Source: Streptomyces iranensis
GTDB lineage: Bacteria > Actinomycetota > Actinomycetes > Streptomycetales > Streptomycetaceae
NCBI RefSeq assembly: GCF_017874715.1
Contig: NZ_JAGGLR010000014.1
Coordinates: forward strand, 248,001 to 312,000
DNA: 64,000 nucleotides
Direction of reading: 5' to 3'
In this document: piece after piece, positions 16,802-25,463 of the stretch
Numbering within the stretch: the stretch's first letter is position 1
Layout: each line of letters opens with the position of its first letter
Notes under the pieces: generated by a model
The model's input: the letters and a program-made list of their open reading frames with translations, nothing else
Databases searched by the model: none
Told to the model about the DNA's origin: nothing
Made by a program: the position numbers and the translations under genes

Positions 16802-18436
16802 ATGGCCGAGCCCACCGCCCACCCCCCGACCACCACGGTCCGCGAGGCGGTGCTGGCACTGTGCCGCGCCACCGGGATGACGACCGTCTTCGGTAACCCC
16901 GGCTCCACCGAACTGCGGATGTTCCGCGACTGGCCCGGGGACTTCCGCTATGTGCTCGGCCTGCAGGAGTCCACCGTCGTCGCCATGGCCGCGGGCCACG
17001 CCCTGGGCACCGGGCGCGCGGCGCTGGTCAGCCTGCACTCCGCCGGGGGAGTGGGCCACTCCCTGGGGGCGGTGTTCAACGCCTACCGGGACCGGGTGCC
17101 GGTGGTGATCATCGCTGGGCAGCAGTCCCGTGCGCTGCTGCCGCTGCGGCCCTTCCTCGGCGCCGACGAACCGGCCCGGTTCCCGCGCCCTTATGTGAAG
17201 TTCAGCAGGCAGCCGGAGCGGGCCGCCGATGTGCCCGCCGCGCTCGCCGAGGCCCACCGCGTCGCCATGAGCCACCCCCGGGGCCCGGTCTTCCTCTCCG
17301 TACCGGAGGACGACTGGGACCGCTCCGCCGAGCCGGTCGCCCCGCGCACCGTGCACGGCGGCTACACCGCCGACCCCACCGCGCTCACCGGCCTCGCCCG
17401 AGCACTCGACGCCTCGGCGCGCCCCGCGCTGGTCGTCGGGCCGGGCGTGGACGACGAGCGCGCCGTACGCGAAGTGGCCGGACTGGCCGAGCGGCTACGG
17501 GCCGCGGTGTGGATCAGCCCGCTCTCCGGGCGCTCCGGCTTCGACGAACGCCACCCGCTCTTCCAGGGCTTTCTGCCACCCGTCGCCGACCAGCTGGCGG
17601 ACCGGCTGGCCGCCCATGACCTGGTGGTCGCGCTCGGCGCCCCGCTGTTCACCTACCACGTGCACAGCGAGGCCCCGCCGCTGGCCGACGGCACCGAGCT
17701 GTACCACCTCGACTGCGACCCCGCGCAGGCGGCGTGGCTCCCGGTGGGCACCAGCATCGTCACCACCCTCAGGCCCGCCCTGCGCACCCTCACCGGTCTC
17801 GTCCGGTCCGCCGACCGGCCCGCGCCACCGCCGCGGCCCGCCCCCGAGCCGCTGCCGGTCACTTCGACGGGGGAGATCTCCCCCGAGCTGGTGATGGACC
17901 TGTTGCGCGAGCGGCTGCCCCGGGACACCGTGCTGGTGGAGGAGACCCCCAGCCACCGCGACGCCCTCCACGCCCGCCTCCCCATCAGCGGCGAGGGGCG
18001 CTTCCTCACCACCGGCAGCGGCGCGCTGGGCTGGGGGCTGCCGCTCGCGGTCGGCCGCGCCCTCGCGGACGGCGAACGTGTGGTGTGCGTCGTCGGCGAC
18101 GGCTCGGCGCTCTACTCGGTGCAGGCCCTGTGGACCGCGGCCCGGCACCGCGCCCCGGTGAGCTACGTCCTGCTCGACAACGGCGGCTACGGCGCGGTCA
18201 AGGCGCTGGGCCACCGCATCGGCATCGCACCCGTGCCGGGCACCGACATCGGCGGCGTCGACTTCGCCGCGCTCGCCGGGTCCTTCGGCTGCCCGGCCGA
18301 ACGGGTGGAGCACCCCGACCACCTCCCCAAGGCCCTCGACCGGGCCCTCGCCCTCGGTCGCGACGACGGCCCCCTGCTGCTCCAGGTCCGGGTCCCCGCC
18401 GACGACTCACCGGCGTACGAGCCCTGGGCCCGGTGA
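16802..18436 (+). CDS. mdlC: Benzoylformate decarboxylase-like thiamine-diphosphate enzyme
   Basis: A 544-residue enzyme with the three-domain ThDP fold. Near residue 31 is FGNPGSTEL, whose serine matches the catalytic Ser of Pseudomonas benzoylformate decarboxylase; LGLQES supplies the cofactor-activating glutamate, and SLHSAGGVGHS the active-site His. The C-terminal ThDP/Mg motif begins VVGDGSALYSVQALWTAA and continues LLDNGGYGAVKAL. The reaction is decarboxylation of an aryl 2-oxo acid to aldehyde and CO2. A strong GAGGAGG site precedes ATG 16802. It sits inside an ABC importer operon, between permease and ATPase genes. Exact substrate unproven, so the symbol is by family resemblance. Confidence 0.85.
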   Translation: MAEPTAHPPTTTVREAVLALCRATGMTTVFGNPGSTELRMFRDWPGDFRYVLGLQESTVVAMAAGHALGTGRAALVSLHSAGGVGHSLGAVFNAYRDRVPVVIIAGQQSRALLPLRPFLGADEPARFPRPYVKFSRQPERAADVPAALAEAHRVAMSHPRGPVFLSVPEDDWDRSAEPVAPRTVHGGYTADPTALTGLARALDASARPALVVGPGVDDERAVREVAGLAERLRAAVWISPLSGRSGFDERHPLFQGFLPPVADQLADRLAAHDLVVALGAPLFTYHVHSEAPPLADGTELYHLDCDPAQAAWLPVGTSIVTTLRPALRTLTGLVRSADRPAPPPRPAPEPLPVTSTGEISPELVMDLLRERLPRDTVLVEETPSHRDALHARLPISGEGRFLTTGSGALGWGLPLAVGRALADGERVVCVVGDGSALYSVQALWTAARHRAPVSYVLLDNGGYGAVKALGHRIGIAPVPGTDIGGVDFAALAGSFGCPAERVEHPDHLPKALDRALALGRDDGPLLLQVRVPADDSPAYEPWAR

Positions 18437-18443
18437 GGCGGAC

Positions 18444-19220
18444 ATGCTGCGGATCGACCGGCTCAGCCATCGCTACGGCGACGGCCCCGATGTGCTCCAG
18501 GACATCGAACTCACCGTCCCCGACGGGCAGTTGCTCACCCTCGTCGGCCCGTCCGGCTGTGGCAAGTCCACCCTGCTGCGCTGTGTCGCGGGGCTGCTCC
18601 GCCCCTCCGCCGGGCGGATCACCCTGGACGGGGAGGTGGTGGACGGCGTCCCGGACCGGCTCGGAGTGGTCTTCCAGGACTACGGCCGCTCGCTCTTCCC
18701 CTGGCTCTCGGTGCGGGAGAACGTCGCCCTTCCGCTGCGGCGGCGCGGACTGCCCCGCGCGGAACGCCATGCGGCGGCGGTGGCCATGCTGGAGCAGGTG
18801 GGCCTGGCCGACGCCGCCCGCCGCCACCCCTGGCAGCTGTCGGGCGGCATGCAGCAGCGTGTCGCGCTCGCCCGCGCCCTGGCCGCCCGGCCCGCGCTGC
18901 TGCTGATGGACGAGCCGTTCGGCGCGCTGGACGCCCAGACCCGGGAGGATCTGGAGGATCTGCTGCTGCGGTTGCACCGGGCCGAGGGAATGACGATCGT
19001 GCTGGTCACCCATGACATCGACGAGAGTGTCTATGTGGCGGACCGGGTGGTGGTGCTGGCCGCGGGGCCGGGCCGGGTGCGGGCGGACCTGCCGGTGGCG
19101 CTGCCCGCCGAACGCGACCAGATCGCCACCCGGGGACTGCCGGAGTTCATCGCGCTGCGGACGGAGGTGGGGCGCGCGGTCCGCCAGGGAGCGGCCACGC
19201 CCCCACCTCCTCGCGCCTAA
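18444..19220 (+). CDS. ABC transporter ATP-binding protein (SsuB/TauB-like)
   Basis: A 258-residue ATPase with Walker A GPSGCGKST (about residue 33), signature LSGGMQQR (about residue 132), Walker B LLLMDEPFGALDA and the switch histidine in VLVTHDIDESV. It energises the importer whose lipoprotein and permeases lie at 14110-16720, although the decarboxylase gene separates it from them. ATG 18444 is eight bases past the decarboxylase stop. Its TAA stop overlaps the TAG stop of the convergent beta-helix gene (19217-19220), so there is no space for a separate terminator between the two genes. Confidence 0.92.
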   Translation: MLRIDRLSHRYGDGPDVLQDIELTVPDGQLLTLVGPSGCGKSTLLRCVAGLLRPSAGRITLDGEVVDGVPDRLGVVFQDYGRSLFPWLSVRENVALPLRRRGLPRAERHAAAVAMLEQVGLADAARRHPWQLSGGMQQRVALARALAARPALLLMDEPFGALDAQTREDLEDLLLRLHRAEGMTIVLVTHDIDESVYVADRVVVLAAGPGRVRADLPVALPAERDQIATRGLPEFIALRTEVGRAVRQGAATPPPPRA

Positions 19221-21910
19221 CGCAACGTCAGCCAGTCCACGGCGGCCACCCGGTGGCCACCCGTGGCGACGAGGTAGACGTCATGGGAGCCGGTCACCGT
19301 ACGGGGGAGGCGCACCGAACGCTCCCGCCACTCGTCCGTGCCACCGGTCCCGCGCACCGGAAGCGTGGCCGCCACCGGTCCTTCGGGTGAGTCCAGGCGC
19401 AGTCGCAGGGCGCAGTCCCCGCAGCCGCCGGACGCCAGCCGCACCGTCAGCGTGTCCGCGCCCGCGCCGAAGCGCACGCCCCCGAAGCCGATCGCGTCCC
19501 CCGTTCCGAGGACCGAGGTGGCCGCCTCGCCGCGCTCGACGCCCCGCACCACCTCGGCGCGCTCCGCCTGCAGGGTGGCGGCCGCGTCGGGACCGTCGGC
19601 GTAGAGCCGGACCTCGTTCACCGCCCAGGGGCTCTCGCCCGGCCGCGTCAGTTCGATCCGCAGATAGCGGGCGGTGCGCTGCCCGAAGACCGCGTCCTGG
19701 GTGAAGGAGCGGCCGCTGACCCGGGCCACCGGCGTCCCCCAGTGCTCGCCGTCGCGGCTGACCGAGACGGTGAAGCCAGAGGGGTGTCCGGTGGCGTCAA
19801 GACCCGCGTCGATCGCCAGCCGGCCGAAGGTCTTCGCGGTGCCGAGATCCACGGTGAGGGATTGACCGGCGGCCTGGGGAGCGTCGCCCTTCCACTGGGT
19901 GGTCTGCACCCCGTCCACGGCGGCCGAGGCATCGGCGCCATCCGAGGCGGTCGCCTTCCAGCCGTCGTTGCGGACCCGGGTCTCACAGCCCGCCAGCCGG
20001 CAGCCGGACGACCAGATGGGCTCGCCGTACTCGTACGCGCCCTGGTCGGGCCCGTCGCCCCGGACCTCGCCGGTCACCCCGTCGACCTTCTCGCCCGCGT
20101 CGATGGCGGGGGAGTCCGCGCGCGGCCAGAGTTCGCCGTTGCGCGCGTCGGTGTAGCGCGGATCGGCCGGCGGCAGCAGGTTGTTCCGTACGACGGGGGC
20201 GGGGTCGCCGGGGCCGGAGACCTCCATCGGGGTGAGCGCCACGTCGTTGCTCACATACGTCCCCGTGGCGTCGGTCGCACCGCTCAGCCGGACGGCGGCG
20301 GTGGAAATGCCCGTGCCGTACGAGGAGTTGTGGTCGCGGTTGCCGAGGCTGACACTGCTGTGGCCGTTGAAGAAGGTGCCGCGGGTGCCGGTGTTGTACG
20401 CCACGTTGTGGTGCAGCAGGAAGTTGCCGGAGGAGTTGTCGATGTAGTAGCCGACCTGGCCGTCCGCGTCATGCACGGTGTTGTGGTCGACGCTGGTCCC
20501 CTTGGCGTCCAGGTTGCAGCACACATAGAACGGACTGCCGTCGCGTGAGGTGCGCATCGCCTCGGAGAGGTCGTTGTAGGCGATCCGGTTGTCGTGGAAG
20601 GGCACACCGTTCAGCTGCCAGGCGGTGTCGATGCTCGCGCGGCCGGTGCGGCGGATGGTGTTGTGGGTGACGGTCTGGCCGCTGCCGTTGATCTCGACAC
20701 CGGGGGTGTAGCTGCCCATCCAGCCCACGTCGTGGATGTAGTTGCCGGTGACGGTGTTGCCGCTGCCGCGCAGCAGCACACCCGTGCCCGCGGAATAGCC
20801 GATGTCGCTGTCGCGCAGGGTGTTGCCGTGGCCGAGGATCTGGACGCCGGAGTTCAGCACCCGCGAGGCGACGATGTGACCCTCGCCGGGCGGGATGGCC
20901 AGTTCGTCGTCGCGTGGCATGGGGAGCGTGGAGAACTCCGAGATGTAGCGGGCCCGGACCCCCTCGACCAGCACACCGGTGCTGTCGGCGCCGGTACGCA
21001 GCGAGGTGCCCCACAGCTCGAGGCCGCGGACGGTGACATGCGAGCTGCGCGAGAGGTCCACGCCCCAGCTCTCGTGCTTCGCGGTCACGGTGTGGCCCGC
21101 GATACCGCCCTTGGGCGGGACCAGATAGAGGCGGCCCGCGTCCTTGTCGTAGTACCACTCACCGGGCTGGTCCAGCGTGGCCTTGGCGCCGACCAGGTAG
21201 TAGTTGCGGTAGTCCTGGTCGCCCATGCACAGCGGGGTGCAGCGGTAGTTGCCGCCCTGGAAATCGAGGGCGCCGTCCGACGTGGCGTTCACGGTGCCGG
21301 TCTGCTGGCTCCACGGGTTGGAACCGGCCCACAGATGGACGGTGGCGCCGGTGAAGTCGCCGTCCGGCAGATCCGGGTCGTCGATGTGCTGATCGGTGGA
21401 GGAGCGCTCGGCCACCGCCCAGGACGGATTGAGCGGATCGGAGCCTGAGTTGGGCCAGCGGCCCTCCATGGCGCGCTCGCCGTCCAGGAACAGCGCGTTC
21501 TCGCTGCGGTCGAGCGGGAGCTTCACATCGGCGGCCACCAGACCGCCGCCCGCGTCCTGCCACCCGGTCACCGCTCGCGTCCCGTCGACGGTGACCGGCC
21601 CGTCCCCGTATGCCGCCAGGGTGACCGGGGCGTCGGCGCGGCCCGAGGGCGGGGCGACCCGCTCGCGGTAGTTCCCGCGGTGGATCAGACAGGTGTCCCC
21701 GGGCCCGACCTGCTCGGTGCAGCGGCCGATGGTGCGGAACGGATGGCGCGGGCTGCCGCTGTCGCGGTCGGCGCCCCAGGTGGCGACGTGATACGTACGC
21801 CCCTGCTGCCCCTGCCCGCCCTGCGCCGTCGCGGTGCCCGGTAATGCCGCGGTGAAGACGGCCATCGCCGCGGCGACGGCCAGGGATATGCGCCTGAGCG
21901 TGGGTCTCAT
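19217..21910 (-). CDS. Secreted right-handed beta-helix protein with F5/8 and CBM6-like domains
   Basis: An 897-residue exported protein. The signal peptide is MRPTLRRISLAVAAAMAVFT and onward to TATAQ. Residues 40-620 are a parallel beta-helix of the polysaccharide-lyase/glycosidase class (GRTYHVATWGADRDSGSPRH at the start; repeated N-T-V, N-x-I-x-x-V and HNT turns such as GNTVTGNYIHDVGW). A discoidin/F5-8 type C domain follows (about residues 640-765: TVDLGTAKTFGRLAIDAG; RYLRIELT) and then a CBM6-like domain to the end (LQAERAEVVRG; HDVYLVATGGHRVAAVDWL). It probably acts on an extracellular polysaccharide. No sugar transporter adjoins it; a mannose-isomerase remnant does. Confidence 0.88.
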   Translation of the reverse strand: MRPTLRRISLAVAAAMAVFTAALPGTATAQGGQGQQGRTYHVATWGADRDSGSPRHPFRTIGRCTEQVGPGDTCLIHRGNYRERVAPPSGRADAPVTLAAYGDGPVTVDGTRAVTGWQDAGGGLVAADVKLPLDRSENALFLDGERAMEGRWPNSGSDPLNPSWAVAERSSTDQHIDDPDLPDGDFTGATVHLWAGSNPWSQQTGTVNATSDGALDFQGGNYRCTPLCMGDQDYRNYYLVGAKATLDQPGEWYYDKDAGRLYLVPPKGGIAGHTVTAKHESWGVDLSRSSHVTVRGLELWGTSLRTGADSTGVLVEGVRARYISEFSTLPMPRDDELAIPPGEGHIVASRVLNSGVQILGHGNTLRDSDIGYSAGTGVLLRGSGNTVTGNYIHDVGWMGSYTPGVEINGSGQTVTHNTIRRTGRASIDTAWQLNGVPFHDNRIAYNDLSEAMRTSRDGSPFYVCCNLDAKGTSVDHNTVHDADGQVGYYIDNSSGNFLLHHNVAYNTGTRGTFFNGHSSVSLGNRDHNSSYGTGISTAAVRLSGATDATGTYVSNDVALTPMEVSGPGDPAPVVRNNLLPPADPRYTDARNGELWPRADSPAIDAGEKVDGVTGEVRGDGPDQGAYEYGEPIWSSGCRLAGCETRVRNDGWKATASDGADASAAVDGVQTTQWKGDAPQAAGQSLTVDLGTAKTFGRLAIDAGLDATGHPSGFTVSVSRDGEHWGTPVARVSGRSFTQDAVFGQRTARYLRIELTRPGESPWAVNEVRLYADGPDAAATLQAERAEVVRGVERGEAATSVLGTGDAIGFGGVRFGAGADTLTVRLASGGCGDCALRLRLDSPEGPVAATLPVRGTGGTDEWRERSVRLPRTVTGSHDVYLVATGGHRVAAVDWLTLR

Positions 21911-22150
21911 CTACCGCCTCCAGTGTTCAGGGTCGACCGAAACCTAGGAGAAACATCGGATGAGGTCAACGGATGGAGGCGAATTCAAGGTCAGGATTGC
22001 GGAGATTCTAGGAGACAGATCCGATGTCTGCTTCTGTAAGTCGACTTATTGACAATGGCGCGTCCGCTCGTCGAACGGGCAGGTGCTGGTTGCGGTTGAG
22101 GGCGTGGCCGTCCCGCCGGACCCGGTCCAACAGTCAGCCGTCCTCGGGCA

Positions 22151-22185
22151 GGTACGGGCCGGCGAGCGTGACGCCGGCCCGTACC
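22151..22185. terminator. Strong hairpin, likely terminator
   Basis: A perfect 13-bp inverted repeat, GGTACGGGCCGGC (22151-22163) and GCCGGCCCGTACC (22173-22185), with a 9-base loop. It lies 16 bases beyond the stop of the minus-strand DeoR remnant, where that gene's terminator would be expected. The rest of 21911-22200 holds the beta-helix gene promoter region and nothing else recognisable. Confidence 0.7.
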
Positions 22186-22200
22186 AGGGCGCGGGCCGGC

Positions 22201-22433
22201 TCATCGCCCGTCCATCATCTCCTGGATCATCTGGGCCTCCGGGATGTTGGACACCGAAAGCCCCGAGGCGCTGACCCCGCCCACCGCGATGAGGGCGGTG
22301 TCCGCGCTCACCCCGGAGGTGTCGGGGAAGCGGATCGGGCCGATGGTGACCAGCGCGGTGGTCCGGCAGCCGCCGCCGAGGACGAACAGATCGCGCAGGG
22401 CCTGAACCGGGACCATCCCCGGCACCCGGCTTC
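22201..22433 (-). pseudogene. DeoR/GlpR-type sugar regulator remnant (C-terminal part)
   Basis: In the minus frame ending with TGA at 22201-22203, about 75 residues match the effector-domain end of DeoR-family repressors: RDLFVLGGGCRTTALVTIGP, then a loop to SADTALIAVGGVSASGLSVS and NIPEAQMIQEM. The N-terminal helix-turn-helix and most of the sugar-phosphate domain are absent; upstream the frame runs into sequence antisense to the isomerase remnant. It also stops early, right after the QEMMDGR stretch. The frame stays open in both directions only because of the high GC content. This is read as a truncated, non-functional copy. Confidence 0.6.
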
Positions 22434-22890
22434 GTACGGGCCCATCTGGGCAGCGCCCCACGGCAAGACCGAGGCGTGGTTCGTGGTGGACGCGGCCCCG
22501 GGCGCCGACATCCGCATGGGTTCGAGCCGCGCGCCGGCCGCCGTGGACCGCGCGGGTGTGGACGCCGCCGCGCTCGCCCGGCTGCGCGGACCCGGCGCGG
22601 GCGTGGCCTCCGGTGCCAGTGTGCTGCCACCGGAGGCCGGGAGCTCCTTCCGGGCCGAGCTGTGCCGGGGCGAGCCGACGGCCGCGCTGGACCCGGGGTT
22701 CTCGGTACTGGTGGTCCTCGACGGCGCCGGGACGCTCGGCCATGAGCGGGGACGCCCGCTGCCCGTGAGCGCTGGGCAGACCGTGCTGATTCCGTACGCC
22801 GCGGGGCACACCGAGCTGTCCGGGCCGGTGAGCGCCCTGCGCTGCCGCCCGCCCGCGCCCGGCCCGCCCGCGCCCGGCCCGGCGGGCTGA
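22431..22890 (+). pseudogene. Mannose-6-phosphate-isomerase-like remnant
   Basis: The plus frame here reads APHGKTEAWFVVDAAPGADI, which matches the substrate-site KTEAW segment of class I mannose-6-phosphate isomerases, and ends with LVVLDGAGTL, then VSAGQTVLIPYAAGHTELSG and LRCRPP, matching the C-terminal cupin of that family. The metal-site N-terminal half is missing and the middle is too short and poorly matching, so an internal deletion is likely. It abuts the DeoR remnant head to tail. The ancestor was probably a sugar-use operon; I infer decay in situ. Confidence 0.55.
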
Positions 22891-22937
22891 TCGCCGTTCT
22901 CCCAAGGACCCGGCCTCCCGGCGGGTCCGTCAATCAG

Positions 22938-22967
22938 TTGCTTTATTTAATTCACGCGTTTTAGAGT
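22938..22967 (+). promoter_or_regulatory. Candidate promoter for the TetR-ferredoxin-P450 operon
   Basis: TTGCTT (22938-22943), an 18-base spacer and TAGAGT (22962-22967) resemble a SigHrdB-type promoter in an unusually AT-rich patch, 42 bases before the GTG at 23010. Confidence 0.45.
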
Positions 22968-23009
22968 GGCCGCGACAGCTCACAGGAACCACGGAGACCG
23001 GAGGCCACG

Positions 23010-23675
23010 GTGACCGACGCACGCACCGTCCGCTCCGCCGGGACCCGCGAGGCCATCATGGCCGCGGCGGAGCGGCTCTACGCCGAGCACGGCCTGGTCG
23101 CGGTGTCGAACCGGCAGATCAGCGAGGCGGCCGGACAGGGCAATGTCGCCGCGGTCGGCTATCACTTCGGCACCAGGGCGGATCTGGTGCACGCCATCAT
23201 GCGCAAACACTCCGAGGCGATCGAGGAGATCCGACAGCGGCTGGTGGAGGAGACCCGCGGCAGCGAGGAGGTCCGGGGCTGGGTCGCCTGCCTGGTGTGC
23301 CCCGCCACCGAGCATCTGGCCACCCTGGGCGTCCCTTCCTGGTACGCCCGGTTCGCCGTCCAGGTGATGACCGACCCCGTGCTGCGGGCGATCGTCACCG
23401 ACGAGGCCCTCACCCGGGAGCCGCTGCGGGAGACCCTCTACGGCCTGGGCGGCTGCCTGGACGCGCTGCCCGCCGAGGTGCGGGCCGAACGCGGCGACAT
23501 GGCCCGCCAGTTGATCACCCACACCTGTGCCGAACGGGAGCGCGCCCTCGCCGAGGGGACCAGTACGCGCCAGCCGTCCTGGGACGACACGGCCGGCGCG
23601 CTCACCGACGCCATCACCGGTCTGCTCCTCGCCCCCGTCACCCGCCGTTCCCCAGCCGAGGAGGCCCGGACATGA
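23010..23675 (+). CDS. TetR-family regulator of the ferredoxin-P450 operon
   Basis: A 221-residue TetR protein. The DNA-binding helix-turn-helix is at residues 12-58 (TREAIMAAAERLYAEHGLVA; VAAVGYHFGTRADLVHAIMR) with a longer ligand-binding domain after it. The GTG at 23010 has GGAG about ten bases upstream. Its stop overlaps the ferredoxin ATG (ATGA, 23672-23675), so regulator, ferredoxin and P450 are one operon, an arrangement implying autorepression relieved by a substrate or product of the P450. No clear palindrome was found in the short leader. Confidence 0.9.
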   Translation: MTDARTVRSAGTREAIMAAAERLYAEHGLVAVSNRQISEAAGQGNVAAVGYHFGTRADLVHAIMRKHSEAIEEIRQRLVEETRGSEEVRGWVACLVCPATEHLATLGVPSWYARFAVQVMTDPVLRAIVTDEALTREPLRETLYGLGGCLDALPAEVRAERGDMARQLITHTCAERERALAEGTSTRQPSWDDTAGALTDAITGLLLAPVTRRSPAEEART

Positions 23676-23875
23676 AGATCACCGTCGACGAGGAGAGGTG
23701 CTGCGGCGCGGGCCAGTGTGTGCTCATCGCGCCCGAGGCGTTCGACCAGCGAGAGGAGGACGGCATCGTCGTGCTGCTCGACGCCGAGCCCGCCGAGGGG
23801 CATCACACGGCCGTCCGGGAGGCCGCGAGCGTCTGCCCGGCCACCGCGATCCAGCTGAGCGAGTCTCCGGACTGA
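23672..23875 (+). CDS. [3Fe-4S]-type ferredoxin for the adjacent P450
   Basis: A 67-residue ferredoxin. Cluster cysteines are in ERCCGAGQCV (the CxxxxxC pattern with Ala-Gly between) and SVCPATAI near the C-terminus; the missing fourth ligand is typical of the single [3Fe-4S] ferredoxins that feed Streptomyces P450s. An extra Cys lies next to the first ligand. It lies between TetR and the P450 gene, overlapping the former by four bases. No ferredoxin reductase is in this operon; one with its own ferredoxin lies at 37614-39049. Confidence 0.92.
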   Translation: MKITVDEERCCGAGQCVLIAPEAFDQREEDGIVVLLDAEPAEGHHTAVREAASVCPATAIQLSESPD

Positions 23876-23916
23876 TCAACGGGGCCCCACCGCCGACCGA
23901 CCCTCGGAGGAAGACC

Positions 23917-25152
23917 ATGACCACCTCGCCCGTGGCCGACGACGCGTCGGCCGAGATCCCCGCCTTCCCCCAGCCGCGCGCCGCGGTCTGCCCCTTCGAC
24001 CCGTCCCCGGAGCTGCGCGGGCTGGCGAGCTGGGGCCCGCTGACCCGGGTCCGGTCCTGGAACGACAGCACCCCCTGGGCGGTGACCGGCCACGCCGAGC
24101 AGAGGACCCTGCTCTCCGACCCCCGGCTCAGCGCCGACTTCTCCCACCCCGGCTTCCCGAGCCCCGTTCCCCACACGGGCGGCGAACGGCCGTCCACCGA
24201 CCTGAGCTTCGTCGGCATGGACGATCCGGAGCACGCCCGGCTGCGCCGCATGGTCAGCGGTGCCTTCACCATCAAGCGGGTGGAGGCGATGCGCCCGGTC
24301 GTGCAGGAGATGGTGGACGACTTCATCACCCGGATGCTGGCCGGGCCCAAACCGGCCGATCTGGTCCAGGCGCTGGCGCTGCCGCTTCCGTCGCTGGTCA
24401 TCTCCGAGCTGCTGGGCGTCCCGTACGAGGACCATGAGTTCTTCCAGACCAACAGCAAGGTTCTCGTCTCCGCCGTGGCCACGCCCGAGGAGCGGGCCGC
24501 CGCGCACACCAATCTGTACGGGTATCTGGACCAGTTGGTGGGGGAGAAGCTCGCCCGGCCCGGTGACGATCTGCTCTCCGGGCTCGCCCAGCAGATCACG
24601 GCGGGCGAGCTGACCCGCCGTGAGGCCGCCGCGATGGGTGTGCTGCTGCTCCTCGGCGGCCACGAGACCACGGCCAACATGATCACCATGGGGACGCTGC
24701 TGCTGCTCCAGCACCCCGAACAGCTCGCTCGCGTCCGCGAGGCCGACGACCCCAAGGTGATCGTCTCCGCGGTGGAGGAACTCCTGCGCTACCTCAGCGT
24801 CGTCCACCTCGGACGCCGCCGGACGGCACTGGAGGACATCGAGATCGCCGGCCGGACCATCCGGGCCGGTGAGGGGGTGATCCTCCTCGGCGAACTCGCC
24901 AACCGGGACCCGGCCGTCTTCCCGGACCCGGACCGGTTGGACATCGGCCGGGACGCCCGCCACCACCAGGCGTTCGGCGTGGGCACCCACCACTGTCTCG
25001 GCCAGCCGCTGGCCCGGATGGAGCTCCAGGTGGTCTACCCCACCCTGTTCCGCCGCGTCCCCACCCTGCGGATGGCGGCAGACGTGGCGGACATCCCGTT
25101 CAAGTACGACGCGGTGATCTACGGAGTGTACGAACTCCCCGTCACCTGGTAG
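23917..25152 (+). CDS. Cytochrome P450, CYP105-like
   Basis: A 411-residue soluble P450. The I-helix oxygen motif is GGHETTA (about residues 247-253), the ExxR pair E288/R291 lies in EELLRYL, and the haem loop is FGVGTHHCLGQPLAR with Cys360 as iron ligand. The N-terminal IPAFPQPRAAVCPFDPSPEL is typical of CYP105, a Streptomyces family that oxidises diverse small molecules. ATG 23917 has CGGAGGA upstream. It is the last gene of the TetR-ferredoxin-P450 operon and converges on vdcD, overlapping its 3' end by 34 bases. A role in processing aromatics with vdcBCD is possible but unproven. Confidence 0.93.
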   Translation: MTTSPVADDASAEIPAFPQPRAAVCPFDPSPELRGLASWGPLTRVRSWNDSTPWAVTGHAEQRTLLSDPRLSADFSHPGFPSPVPHTGGERPSTDLSFVGMDDPEHARLRRMVSGAFTIKRVEAMRPVVQEMVDDFITRMLAGPKPADLVQALALPLPSLVISELLGVPYEDHEFFQTNSKVLVSAVATPEERAAAHTNLYGYLDQLVGEKLARPGDDLLSGLAQQITAGELTRREAAAMGVLLLLGGHETTANMITMGTLLLLQHPEQLARVREADDPKVIVSAVEELLRYLSVVHLGRRRTALEDIEIAGRTIRAGEGVILLGELANRDPAVFPDPDRLDIGRDARHHQAFGVGTHHCLGQPLARMELQVVYPTLFRRVPTLRMAADVADIPFKYDAVIYGVYELPVTW

Positions 25153-25421
25153 CCGTTCCGGCCTCGGGCCTTGAGCAGCGGTGGAACGGCCGGGACCTCC
25201 GGCGCGGCGCCGATGTCCCCGGGCGTCAGCATGAACTCCTCGGGGTAGGCGTCGCGCCGGGTGCGCCGTGCGGGCTCGCTGGTGCGCCACATGTACAGGC
25301 ACCGTGCGCACTGGAGCACCTCCCAGACGCCGGGGACGGGGGAGCCGGTGATGTGCTCGATCGTCTCGTGGGCACAGCGCGGGCACAGGGAGGCCGGGCG
25401 CGGGGGAGTGGTGTCGGACAT
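25119..25421 (-). CDS. vdcD: Non-oxidative hydroxyarylic acid decarboxylase subunit D
   Basis: A 100-residue protein with two zinc-ribbon-like Cys pairs, CPRCAHETIEHITGSPVPGV and CARCLYMW, followed by the conserved RRTRRDAYPEEF stretch of VdcD/BsdD. This small subunit is required for full activity of the UbiD-type decarboxylase, probably in the cytoplasm. ATG 25421 starts MSDTTPPRP. The conserved part ends near EVPAVPPLL; about 15 extra residues follow, encoded by DNA that is also the antisense of the P450 3' end. It lies 42 bases downstream of the vdcC stop, so vdcB, vdcC and vdcD form one operon. Confidence 0.9.
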   Translation of the reverse strand: MSDTTPPRPASLCPRCAHETIEHITGSPVPGVWEVLQCARCLYMWRTSEPARRTRRDAYPEEFMLTPGDIGAAPEVPAVPPLLKARGRNGYQVTGSSYTP

Positions 25422-25463
25422 CCGAAGTCCTTCCATGAGGTGGGGTCGGGCGGTGTGGTGTGC

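Noticed and set aside
15539..17356. 605-residue open frame on the minus strand
   Set aside because: Antisense of the permease and decarboxylase genes; no motif and no start context.
22024..22890. 288-residue plus-strand frame considered as a real gene
   Set aside because: Only the C-terminal half matches a family, and the first half overlaps the terminator hairpin and the antisense of the DeoR remnant, so it is called a remnant.
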